64,000 nucleotides of DNA from JAHIVN01 sp018816645 (GTDB taxonomy: Bacteria; Patescibacteriota; Dojkabacteria; JAHIVN01). Position numbers and translations under genes: made by a program. The stretch lies in the NCBI GenBank assembly GCA_043816305.1, contig JBDRHZ010000023.1, positions 16,449-80,448 of the forward strand. Direction: 5' to 3'. The notes under the pieces were generated by a model. The model saw nothing but the letters and a program-made list of their open reading frames with translations. It was not told the origin of the DNA and did not search any database. This document shows, piece by piece, positions 1 to 6,279 of the stretch (its first letter is position 1; each line of letters opens with the position of its first letter).

Positions 1-174
1 CCGATATGTAATTCCGGTCTTGATTCTATAGAATCGGTTATGAACCCTACTGCAAACGAGTATTTTTTCTACCTACACGACGACGAGGGGGATATACACT
101 ACGCAAAAACACTCGCAGCACACATAAATAATCAAAGATGCTATATCAATAAGAATACAGACTATTGTTTATAG
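1..174 (+). CDS. mltG: Endolytic murein transglycosylase MltG (YceG-like), C-terminal end only
   Basis: The first 57 codons are open from the window edge to a TAG at 172-174. The translation begins PICNSGLDSIESVMNPT and continues with YFFYLHDDEGDIHYAKTL. This matches the conserved MltG ending, where a P-I-x-N-P-G-x-x-S-I segment is followed by N-P and then a strand before H-x-F-x-x-T. MltG is a membrane-anchored lytic transglycosylase that cuts nascent peptidoglycan and helps set glycan strand length. The usual N-P-G is N-S-G here. The rest of the gene lies outside the window, so the membrane anchor and catalytic glutamate cannot be checked. Confidence 0.75.
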   Translation, partial: PICNSGLDSIESVMNPTANEYFFYLHDDEGDIHYAKTLAAHINNQRCYINKNTDYCL

Positions 175-213
175 GAAGTTGATATAGTAAGCGAGAGGTA
201 TTAGAATGTAGGT

Positions 214-591
214 ATGAAGTCTAGCCAGCCGACAAGAAAACTCAAGTCCTTTCGTCCTTCTTTCAGGATAACTCTTCTACAAGGTGTTGTAATATTTATA
301 ACCCTGGCTGTCATTGCAGCTGTTCCTGCATCAATCGAGTACCTTATCAATTCAAACCATAAGTCTTCAAATGAAGTAGCTGAGGTCCCAGGTGATAACT
401 ATACAGAGCAGTTCATCGTCAAGCTGCCAGTAACAGGAACAGACATTGATCTCTCGGCAGTCAAGAAAAATCCCCAGCTTATAACATATGCAGGCCTTGG
501 TTTCATATCTGTTGCTATACTTGTTGGCATGTCTTTTGCAAAAAATATGCTAGGTAAAAAGCCAGGAAATCCAGTCGCCTCCTCTGCATAA
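214..591 (+). CDS. Small membrane protein with an LPVTG motif
   Basis: A 125-aa protein of unrecognised family. It has a basic N-terminus (about residues 5-18), a membrane segment at about 20-42, an external stretch of about 45 residues, then LPVTG at about 71-75, a second hydrophobic segment at about 90-108 and a basic tail (KNMLGKK). The order LPxTG, hydrophobic helix, basic tail resembles a sortase sorting signal. However, about 15 polar residues lie between LPVTG and the helix, more than is typical, and the N-terminus looks like an uncleaved anchor. It starts 39 bp after mltG on the same strand and may be cotranscribed with it. The function is unknown. Confidence 0.6.
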   Translation: MKSSQPTRKLKSFRPSFRITLLQGVVIFITLAVIAAVPASIEYLINSNHKSSNEVAEVPGDNYTEQFIVKLPVTGTDIDLSAVKKNPQLITYAGLGFISVAILVGMSFAKNMLGKKPGNPVASSA

Positions 592-754
592 ATAAAGTCA
601 CTTTTGATAATATTGATTTCCTACTTGCTGGGATTTATAATCCAAAAGACTTGTGTTATAATTTTGTTCGCTCTTTAGAAGGAATTTGCTTGTCTGTGTT
701 TACCATTCTCAAACATAAATTGTCTGTTTTGAGTTTTCCAGCCAGAGGCTGGCT

Positions 755-795
755 TGCCTGCCGATCAGCATGGTCCCTGTCTGCGCAGGCAGGCG
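755..795. repeat. GC-rich palindromic repeat between the small membrane gene and tRNA-Lys
   Basis: In the A+T-rich spacer 592-832, a GC-rich block contains the near-palindrome cctgtctgcgcaggcagg (778-795, one mismatch) and a nearby tgcctgcc (755-762) that can pair with the same half. A related perfect palindrome lies at 5104-5119. It looks like a small dispersed repeat family. No gene is visible in the rest of the spacer. Confidence 0.55.
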
Positions 796-832
796 CCTTT
801 TGCGGAGAGTTTTGAGATATTAGTTACCTGTT

Positions 833-904
833 GGGGGTGTAGCTCAATGGTAGAGCAGTAGCCTTTTAAGCTATTGGTTGTGGGTTCGAGTCCCACCGCC
901 CTCA
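833..904 (+). tRNA. tRNA-Lys (anticodon TTT)
   Basis: A complete 72-nt cloverleaf. The acceptor strands are GGGGGTG and CGCCCTC with discriminator A. The D arm is GCTC/GAGC, the anticodon stem GTAGC/GCTAT with loop CTTTTAA (anticodon TTT), the variable loop TGGTT, and the T arm GTGGG/CCCAC with loop TTCGAGT. CCA is not encoded. A decayed tandem copy follows at 921-1023. Confidence 0.95.
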
Positions 905-920
905 TTTCATTTAAACAAAG

Positions 921-1023
921 TGTTTGTTATCTCGAATGGTAGAGTAGTCCCGCTTTGCGGGATTGGTTGTGGGTTTCCGCCTTCGCTGAGGCTTCGTCGG
1001 ACAGGCGAGTCTCACCGCCCTCA
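921..1023 (+). pseudogene. Decayed tandem copy of tRNA-Lys interrupted by palindromic repeats
   Basis: Sixteen bases after tRNA-Lys a second copy can be traced. It has a D-arm-like segment (gaatggtagag), an anticodon-arm-like hairpin cccgctttgcggg whose loop still carries TTT, then attggttgtgggtt, identical to the intact gene up to the T loop. The T loop is then broken by about 31 extra bases, after which cgagtctcaccgccctca resumes the T stem and acceptor with one change. The 5' acceptor no longer pairs with the 3' strand, and the base before the TTT is C where U33 is expected. It is almost certainly non-functional. The inserted segment belongs to the repeat family also found inside mnmA. Confidence 0.7.
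977..1000 (+). repeat. 24-bp dispersed hairpin repeat, copy A (in the tRNA pseudogene)
   Basis: This segment splits the T loop of the decayed tRNA. Its reverse complement matches 22 of 24 positions of copy B at 19570-19593 inside mnmA. The core is CCGAC-GAA-GCC-TC-(A/G)GC-GAA-(G/T)CGG type, two short stems flanking a symmetric GAA/GAA internal loop. Confidence 0.7.
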
Positions 1024-1047
1024 TCCTTCGACAAGCTCAGGACAAGG
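1024..1047. repeat. Short interrupted palindrome after the tRNA pseudogene
   Basis: The block beginning tccttcgacaagctcagg and ending gacaagg has ccttcgac/gacaagg-like arms around agctcag. It lies directly after the decayed tRNA, so three compact hairpin-forming repeats (the cccgctttgcggg arm, copy A and this one) are clustered within about 100 bp. Confidence 0.45.
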
Positions 1048-1131
1048 TTCTTCTTTTCGATTTAGTCAGGGAGTGATACTGGGCTCGCTGAATTCCTGTT
1101 TAATAGGATTGATGATTAAGAATTATTCTCT

Positions 1132-1911
1132 TTAGCAATAAAAATAGCTTTTATCTCCTTTGATTTTTAGTTCTTCAGCTTTAAATAACCCTCTTATTTT
1201 AAATTTCAATTCGAAAATTTCTTTCAACGTTTCCTTGAATTCGGGTATCCCTTCTAAATCCTCTTCTTCTCCATTAGAAACTGGAACCAGAAACTCCTTC
1301 TCCATACTAATCTCACTTCCCTTATAAAAAATCCGTCTAGTCTTAATCAAAGACGGATCCAAGATCGGTGGAACAAGTGAAGATGTAATGAAATTTGTTT
1401 CTCGACTTCCAATTATCTTTTGATTAATAGGCTTGATTCCAATGATACTCATCCCAAATTCACGCATAAGAAGTCTTATCGATGGCAAATTGTTTATTCT
1501 TACTACAGAGGTCTTTTCCAATTCCGATGGAATTTTCTTAATGATATACCTGCAAATCCGGGATCCTATATGTTGATTTTGATACTCGGGGAGAACAGCT
1601 ATCCAAGAGATATACATTTGCTCACCCTCAATAAATTTGATATCGTCATGAGTATAGCTTTTGCCTAGTTCTTTTAGCTGCCGCAGCTTAGGCTGAAGAA
1701 TATTCTCTTCTACTTTGTCATCAAAACATTTATACATTACTTCGATCAATCCAACCACTTTTTCACCTAGTTGCGCGAAGTAGAACTGCCCATATCCCTT
1801 TTCTACCACCAAAGAGTACTCTTCTTTGATTAAGGGTACTCCAAACTGCGTGAGTTTTTCGAAATCTTTCATTTCCGCTGGACGGAACGTAAGCTCGTTG
1901 TTCATTGTCAT
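1132..1911 (-). CDS. GNAT-family N-acetyltransferase
   Basis: A 259-aa protein. Residues about 5-165 look like a GNAT fold: FRPAEMKDFEKL at the start, then a central strand MYISWIAVLPEYQNQHIGSRI that carries the acetyl-CoA pyrophosphate loop (Q-N-Q-H-I-G-S for Q/R-x-x-G-x-G/A). It is predicted to move an acetyl group from acetyl-CoA to an amine; the substrate is unknown. The C-terminal 95 residues are charged and not recognised. A -10-like TATAAT (reverse complement at 1921-1926) ends 9 bases before the ATG, so the mRNA may be leaderless. An in-frame ATG two codons in (1905) is an alternative start. Confidence 0.75.
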   Translation of the reverse strand: MTMNNELTFRPAEMKDFEKLTQFGVPLIKEEYSLVVEKGYGQFYFAQLGEKVVGLIEVMYKCFDDKVEENILQPKLRQLKELGKSYTHDDIKFIEGEQMYISWIAVLPEYQNQHIGSRICRYIIKKIPSELEKTSVVRINNLPSIRLLMREFGMSIIGIKPINQKIIGSRETNFITSSLVPPILDPSLIKTRRIFYKGSEISMEKEFLVPVSNGEEEDLEGIPEFKETLKEIFELKFKIRGLFKAEELKIKGDKSYFYC

Positions 1912-2038
1912 ATCAGATTGATTATACTAGAATAGCTTAATCATTTGAATCCGAAGTTTTGCACTTTTCAAATATCGTGATAAAATCTCTCCATCATTTT
2001 TTGTAGGACGAAAGTATTCAAAACTGATGAATATATGA

Positions 2039-2110
2039 TCCGAGGTAGCTCAATGGTAGAGCTGTCGACTGTTAATCGATCGGTTGTGGGTTCGAGTCCC
2101 ACCCTCGGAG
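2039..2110 (+). tRNA. tRNA-Asn (anticodon GTT)
   Basis: A 72-nt cloverleaf. The acceptor is TCCGAGG/CCTCGGA with discriminator G, D arm GCTC/GAGC, anticodon stem GTCGA/TCGAT with loop CTGTTAA (anticodon GTT), variable loop CGGTT, T arm GTGGG/CCCAC with loop TTCGAGT. CCA is not encoded. It shares its D and T arms with tRNA-Lys at 833-904. Confidence 0.95.
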
Positions 2111-2184
2111 CATTTCACTCTCAATTTCCTGGTACAATTCCCGATTTCATGCTATACATAAGCATAATTTAGTCTTCAAATCGT

Positions 2185-2589
2185 ATGTGGATATGTCAAA
2201 AGTGCGAGAGAATTTTCCAAAAAGCAAAACAGCCTCACAGCTGTAAAAAGGTTTCTTTAGAAAGTCATTTCACAGGAAAAGAGAAATCAAAGGATTTATT
2301 TGACTTTTTATTCAAGCAGATAGAAAAGAACATTGGTAAATGCAAGATAATTTCTATGCCCTGTTGTGTCCACTTGTTTGGGAAATATGATTTCCTAGCG
2401 GCTTTACCTAAAAAAGATAAGTTGGAAATAAGGTTTGCATTAGACAGAAAACTTGATAGCCCTAGGTTAAAGATTTGTGTACCCATGTCCTCTAAAGTTT
2501 TTAAGAATTGCTTTGAGGTACAGTCAAGATCAGAAATTGACAAAGAGTTCTTGGGATGGATAAGAGAGTCGTATCACCAGAAAGACTAA
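2185..2589 (+). CDS. DUF5655-like protein with an N-terminal zinc-ribbon-like knuckle
   Basis: A 134-aa cytoplasmic protein. It opens with MWICQKCERIF and QPHSC, giving a C-x2-C ... H-x-C cluster (C4, C7, H18, C20) that could bind zinc. The remainder (about 28-130) is a compact alpha/beta domain with FDFLFKQIEKNIG and the strand IRFALDRKLD, resembling DUF5655 proteins. Their biochemical function is not established. The gene lies 74 bp after tRNA-Asn on the same strand. The family assignment is from memory of the sequence style and is moderately sure. Confidence 0.6.
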   Translation: MWICQKCERIFQKAKQPHSCKKVSLESHFTGKEKSKDLFDFLFKQIEKNIGKCKIISMPCCVHLFGKYDFLAALPKKDKLEIRFALDRKLDSPRLKICVPMSSKVFKNCFEVQSRSEIDKEFLGWIRESYHQKD

Positions 2590-2689
2590 CTACTTTCCAA
2601 TTAAAGAATCAACCTCTGGAACAAAGGAAAATTATTAAAATCTCGGATTCCATACACTTTAGATCAAGCGGTTTGTTACATGTGGGTGG

Positions 2690-2840
2690 CATGTTCTTAT
2701 GTGAGGTTTGGGGTGAGGCAACTCCCTGTTTTTGATTTCTGTAGGTGTGGTGTATTCTGTTGGAATCTGCCTCACCTCAAAGATTTTTGCATACTTTTTT
2801 ACTCAAAAAAGTATGTGTTTTAGTTCTTTACAAAAAGAAC
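2690..2840. other. Structured intergenic segment with one long-range stem and two tandem hairpins
   Basis: The 347-bp gap 2590-2936 holds no convincing gene but several paired elements. tttggggtgaggca (2707-2720) pairs with tgcctcacctcaaa (2769-2782) over 14 positions with one G-U. A perfect 11-bp hairpin follows (2791-2801 with 2806-2816, loop ACTC), then a perfect 7-bp hairpin gttcttt/aaagaac (2823-2829 with 2834-2840, loop ACAA). It could be a small RNA, a decayed miniature mobile element or a terminator cluster; there is no clean poly-T tail. Confidence 0.4.
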
Positions 2841-2936
2841 ATCTACGATATTACGTATAAACCAAATTATAAAAACGTTCAAAGTTCAAATATTACCCGC
2901 ATTTAATACATCCAGGCTTTCTGATATACTTTCGCC

Positions 2937-3782
2937 ATGCACGAAGAACTCGAATTTGCTAAAAAGTTGGCACTCGAATCCGGCAAAGTAATGCTGAAGT
3001 ATTTTAATAAAGAGGTAAAGTCCAGATATAAATCAGACTTGTCCATAGTCACAATAGCTGATGAAGAAATCAACAGAAATGTAATCTCATCAATTTCAGC
3101 GCAATTCCCCGACCACTCAGTTCTAGGAGAGGAAGAAAGCTCGGACAAGAAATCTGATAAAGTCTGGCTCTGCGATCCGATTGACGGCACCTGGCCTTAT
3201 GCAAAGGGCATTCCTGTTGCCTCTTTCTCGCTAGCCTTGGTCAAACAAGGAGTTTCCCAGCTAGGAGTAGTATATGACCCCTTTATGAAAAGATTATACT
3301 CAGCCGTAAAGGGAAAAGGCGCATTTCTGAATAGCAAAAAGATCTTGGTGAGCAATTTAGATACGAAACATGCAACAGTCAACATGGAATGGTGGCCCAA
3401 AGCTAAATACGATATTGCTGCAACTATGCATAAATTCTCAATTGACACTTCTGCCTACGTTCTACATCTTGGAAGCGTCATTACTGCATCATGTTTAGTA
3501 GCCTCGGGCCAGTATGAGGCTTGCGTTTATGCAGGGACAAAAGGCAAAAGTATTGACATAGCAGCTATCAAAGTAATCGTCGAGGAAGCAGGCGGGAAAG
3601 TAACCGATCTTTTTGGTAACGAACAGCGCTACATTCAAGATATCAAAGGGGCTGTTGTTTCAAATGGAGTGATACACGAAAAAATTCTTGAGTATACAAA
3701 CGGCTTAGGAGCAACCAAAAAAATTTGTATTTCTTCTCTGGCATCAGAGTTCAACTCTGCTACTAGGAAAGTTTCTTCATAA
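2937..3782 (+). CDS. Inositol monophosphatase family protein (SuhB/CysQ/HisN-like)
   Basis: A 281-aa soluble enzyme of the metal-dependent, lithium-sensitive phosphatase fold. Visible motifs are GEEES (about 66-70), the metal site WLCDPIDGTWPYAKG (D-P-I-D-G-T, about 82-87) and LGSVITASCLVASGQYEA near residue 180. The family hydrolyses sugar, inositol, histidinol or adenosine 3',5'-bisphosphate phosphates; the substrate cannot be told here. The second conserved metal aspartate, normally W-D-x-A-A, reads SIDIAAIKVIVEEAGG, so the usual tryptophan is replaced. A TATACT box (2925-2930) ends 6 bases before the ATG, suggesting a leaderless mRNA. Its 3' end overlaps the convergent gene by 20 bp. Confidence 0.85.
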   Translation: MHEELEFAKKLALESGKVMLKYFNKEVKSRYKSDLSIVTIADEEINRNVISSISAQFPDHSVLGEEESSDKKSDKVWLCDPIDGTWPYAKGIPVASFSLALVKQGVSQLGVVYDPFMKRLYSAVKGKGAFLNSKKILVSNLDTKHATVNMEWWPKAKYDIAATMHKFSIDTSAYVLHLGSVITASCLVASGQYEACVYAGTKGKSIDIAAIKVIVEEAGGKVTDLFGNEQRYIQDIKGAVVSNGVIHEKILEYTNGLGATKKICISSLASEFNSATRKVSS

Positions 3783-4266
3783 AAAACACCGCACTCCCAT
3801 TTTCGTAATAATACCTAAGAATTCCAGTCCTCTTATAGCCCAATTTCTCATAGAATTTCTGCGTTTCAGTCATCAGCTCATGTACATTCAAAACAATACT
3901 TTTTGCACCCATAAGTTTTGCCTCTTTTTCAACAGCCTCCATAAGATCAGAGCCTAATCCTTTGTTACGGTGTTCCGGCAGAACACCGAGATTAAATACC
4001 TCACATTTCTTTCCATCCGGCCATGTTAGCGGATTTTGTTTGCCGACAATAGCAGCTCCTACTAGCTTACCATCTTCTTCTGCTACTATAATGCGCGAGT
4101 GCTTCAGGTAGTCCCTCAGTTCATCTATCCCAAACCATTCACGAAGCGACTGACCATTGTTTTCGTCAAACTTCTCCTCGTCTTGTTCTACCAAATCAAG
4201 AAAACAGGCAGTAAAAAGAAGTTCCAGCTCATGGATTGCGACTTTATTGTCAGTAAATATTTTCAT
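3763..4266 (-). CDS. GNAT-family N-acetyltransferase
   Basis: A 167-aa single-domain GNAT. The acetyl-CoA loop is clear in FNLGVLPEHRNKGLGSDLM (R-x-x-G-x-G, about residues 105-111). It is followed by SIVLNVHELMTETQKFYEKLGYKR, where N and the Y-x-K-x-G-Y-x-R ending of the fold are visible. It is predicted to acetylate an amine on a small molecule, peptide or protein. It is convergent with the inositol-phosphatase-like gene and overlaps its end by 20 bp. Confidence 0.85.
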   Translation of the reverse strand: MKIFTDNKVAIHELELLFTACFLDLVEQDEEKFDENNGQSLREWFGIDELRDYLKHSRIIVAEEDGKLVGAAIVGKQNPLTWPDGKKCEVFNLGVLPEHRNKGLGSDLMEAVEKEAKLMGAKSIVLNVHELMTETQKFYEKLGYKRTGILRYYYENGSAVFFMKKLS

Positions 4267-4323
4267 CTTTCATAGAATTAACTAATCCTAAATCACAGAT
4301 TTGAACTCCGCCACAAAATATCC

Positions 4324-4863
4324 CTAAACCTGTTTCCCAATTTCCCTCTCCAAATATTCCTTGTCCTCAGGTTCGAGCATCTTGATAAGTGTCTCGTCAT
4401 TTGAAACATCGATATCATTCTTTTTGAGCAGCAGCGTCAAAAGTTCAAGGCATTTTGTCACCTTCTCTTCAGCAACGATATCTATCCTCGCATCTATCTC
4501 CGACCTCAGATCGTTTACTTTTGTCTCTCTGTTCTGCGAGATAAGAACTGCAGTTGAAAGAAGTATCGCTTCCAGCGAAACTATCATCGTCAAAAGCCCA
4601 AACGGATAAGGGTCAAATGGTTCGATTCCGGGAATTAACTCTGTATTGATAGCAATCCAGGCGATGAACCAAATAACATTAATGACAAGGAAAGGAATAC
4701 TGCCGGAAAAAGCAGTAATTGTATCAGCATACTTGTCTGCAACTGATCGGTTCCGCTTTGCATTTTCCTTAAACGTCTGGATTATCTCATTTACATCTTT
4801 TCTAACCTCAGCATACTTTTTCCTGCGAAATGTAAGGATATCTAAAAGTTTTTTGCCGCCCAT
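4324..4863 (-). CDS. DUF1003 family membrane protein
   Basis: A 179-aa protein with two closely spaced membrane helices (about 52-72 and 92-112) linked by a short loop rich in P, E and F (IPGIEPFDPYPFGLL). These are flanked by charged cytoplasmic ends, matching DUF1003. Typical family features seen are ADxxADxxTxFxGSxxFL (RSVADKYADTITAFSGSIPFL), W-I-A-x-N at the end of helix 1, and L-E-A-I-L-L-S-x-x-V-L-I-S-Q-N-R at helix 2. The C-terminus (about 120-175) is helical and acidic. The function of the family is unknown. Confidence 0.85.
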   Translation of the reverse strand: MGGKKLLDILTFRRKKYAEVRKDVNEIIQTFKENAKRNRSVADKYADTITAFSGSIPFLVINVIWFIAWIAINTELIPGIEPFDPYPFGLLTMIVSLEAILLSTAVLISQNRETKVNDLRSEIDARIDIVAEEKVTKCLELLTLLLKKNDIDVSNDETLIKMLEPEDKEYLEREIGKQV

Positions 4864-4951
4864 AACTTAAGCGTTTAAGAATTTATATTCAAAGGTAAAT
4901 TTAGAATGATTTCGAGGTAATGTCAATGTAGAATGTTCAGTAGGATGTCTT

Positions 4952-5080
4952 TTACTTCAGTTTCTTTCTCAAAAACACCGCAGTCAACCATATGAGGTTG
5001 AACACACCAATCCCAAGGGGACCGTAGCTTACAGCAAAAAGCACAAAAAGCAGTATGTAGATAACTATTATTTTAGACAT
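4952..5080 (-). CDS. Very small hydrophobic protein (42 aa)
   Basis: An ATG-initiated 42-codon frame in the otherwise geneless stretch 4864-5370. It starts MSKIIVIYILLFVLFAVSYG, has one or two membrane-spanning stretches (about 3-20 and 22-36) and ends in the basic tail LRKKLK*, a typical single-pass micro-protein layout. There is no strong ribosome binding site and no recognised family, so it may be chance. Charge placement (lysines only at the ends) favours a real membrane peptide. Confidence 0.35.
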   Translation of the reverse strand: MSKIIVIYILLFVLFAVSYGPLGIGVFNLIWLTAVFLRKKLK

Positions 5081-5103
5081 AATCAGTAATCAGTATACCG
5101 CCG

Positions 5104-5119
5104 TGCCTGCCGGCAGGCA
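5104..5119. repeat. Perfect 16-bp palindrome tgcctgccggcaggca
   Basis: A perfect palindrome preceded by ccgccg and followed by GTAA-rich low-complexity sequence. The same ccgccgtgcc lead-in occurs at 26206, again next to a GC-rich inverted repeat and GTAA-type phrases. It is likely a member of a dispersed intergenic repeat family. Confidence 0.55.
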
Positions 5120-5299
5120 AGTAATCTGTAAACCTTAGACAGCAGCCGTTGATCTTAGTTCTTAAATCCTAATCCCAAATCAACTCGATCAATTTAATCA
5201 TATCGATTACTTCGAGCATTATTCTCTTGCTTGATACTGTTGAGTATTTGTTGATCAAGTTAATCGGTCGTCACTTAGTTGTCCTCTGGTTAAACAGAA

Positions 5300-5380
5300 G
5301 GTTCCCGGTCTTTAGCTCAAGGCTCATGGCCCACGAGCACATTGGGCCATTAGCTCATTGGCTCACTAGCTCAACTATAC
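5300..5380. repeat. GCTCA-phrase low-complexity tract
   Basis: Between about 5300 and 5380 the phrases agctca, ggctca, agctca, ggctca, agctca recur at short intervals, forming a degenerate minisatellite just downstream of the HTH-CYTH gene. No coding potential is apparent in it. Confidence 0.4.
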
Positions 5381-6135
5381 TTCGCCAGCTTATCAAATGC
5401 CTGCACTGTGATACTCTTCTCCGCCCGATCTTTTTCTGTAAGACCGAGCTTTTTGGCCGCACCGAAAATTTCTCTGAGCGCTTTGTCTCTATCTTTAAAT
5501 GTAGTTATTTCTATCTCAACGCCAGCCCCAAACCCTTTTATGTCATCTATGCAGACCTTGAAGTTTCCCAGTTTATAAACTATCCGATCCTTGTCGATAG
5601 TCAAAAATTCTTTTCTATCAAGTAATTCCAAAAGTCTTTCTGTACTTTCGGCCGAGTCAACATATATTTCGGCCTCTAAGAAAGTATTGTGGTTCATATC
5701 CTCTTTTGTAAGCCGTTTTGCTTCAAGACTGACAGTGATCTTTCCTGTATAGCCGTTGTCCTGCTCGCGGATTCTAATTCCGCATCCGCGGTTTTTATCA
5801 AACCATTCTTCCTGCTGCTCAGCTGATTTTATCCTATTTGGTATATACCAATGGTCTATAATGTGGCCATGATAGACTACTTTTGATCCAAGATTGATAA
5901 GTTTTTTCTCAAGCAAAGTTCTATTCTTCAATAAGTATCTAAGCTCTATTTCAATTCTGTCATTGTTCTGAATCTGGGGAGATAAAAATAAATCCAGATC
6001 TTCCCTCTTTATCCTCACTACCCTGCCGATCTTGTGTGCCCGTAGATCCCCGCATTTAATGTGATTACGCACTGTCTGCCAGTGAACCTGAAGAAGCTTT
6101 GCAGCCTCTTTGATTGTTAAAAGGGTATCACTCAT
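5371..6135 (-). CDS. Excisionase-type HTH fused to a CYTH (triphosphate tunnel) domain
   Basis: A 254-aa fusion. Residues 1-52 are an excisionase/MerR-like DNA-binding domain (LLTIKEAAKLLQVHWQTVRN, then GRVVRIKREDLDLFL). Residues about 63-250 are a CYTH domain, marked by the opening EIELRYLL (E-x-E-x-K type with R for K), RIREQ, then KxT/SLEAKRL, EAEIYVD and VCIDDIKGFGAGVEIEI. CYTH proteins bind triphosphates or nucleotides in a beta-tunnel and include class IV adenylate cyclases, thiamine triphosphatases and inorganic triphosphatases. The fusion suggests either a ligand-sensing transcription factor or an enzyme that borrowed an HTH for dimerisation. Whether catalysis remains cannot be judged by eye. 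Confidence 0.8.
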   Translation of the reverse strand: MSDTLLTIKEAAKLLQVHWQTVRNHIKCGDLRAHKIGRVVRIKREDLDLFLSPQIQNNDRIEIELRYLLKNRTLLEKKLINLGSKVVYHGHIIDHWYIPNRIKSAEQQEEWFDKNRGCGIRIREQDNGYTGKITVSLEAKRLTKEDMNHNTFLEAEIYVDSAESTERLLELLDRKEFLTIDKDRIVYKLGNFKVCIDDIKGFGAGVEIEITTFKDRDKALREIFGAAKKLGLTEKDRAEKSITVQAFDKLAKYS

Positions 6136-6252
6136 TGTAAGTAGTAGTAAATGTATTGATATATGATTATATAAGGATATGGTTTAGAAAACAAGCTTAT
6201 GTTATCATATATTGTAATAATATAACTTGTTACTGTGTTCCTAAAATTTAGT

Positions 6253-6258
6253 TATAAT
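6253..6258 (+). promoter_or_regulatory. -10 box (TATAAT) for the 477-aa orphan gene
   Basis: TATAAT at 6253-6258 is preceded at 17-bp spacing by TTACTG (6230-6235). The ATG at 6280 is 21 bases downstream, so the leader would be about 15 bases and has no obvious Shine-Dalgarno. Confidence 0.5.
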
Positions 6259-6279
6259 GTACAATATTGAAGTAAATTT

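Noticed and set aside
878..1135. An 85-codon plus-strand frame over the tRNA-Lys end and its decayed copy
   Set aside because: It reads through the intact tRNA gene and hairpin repeats, so it is a by-product of repeat sequence.
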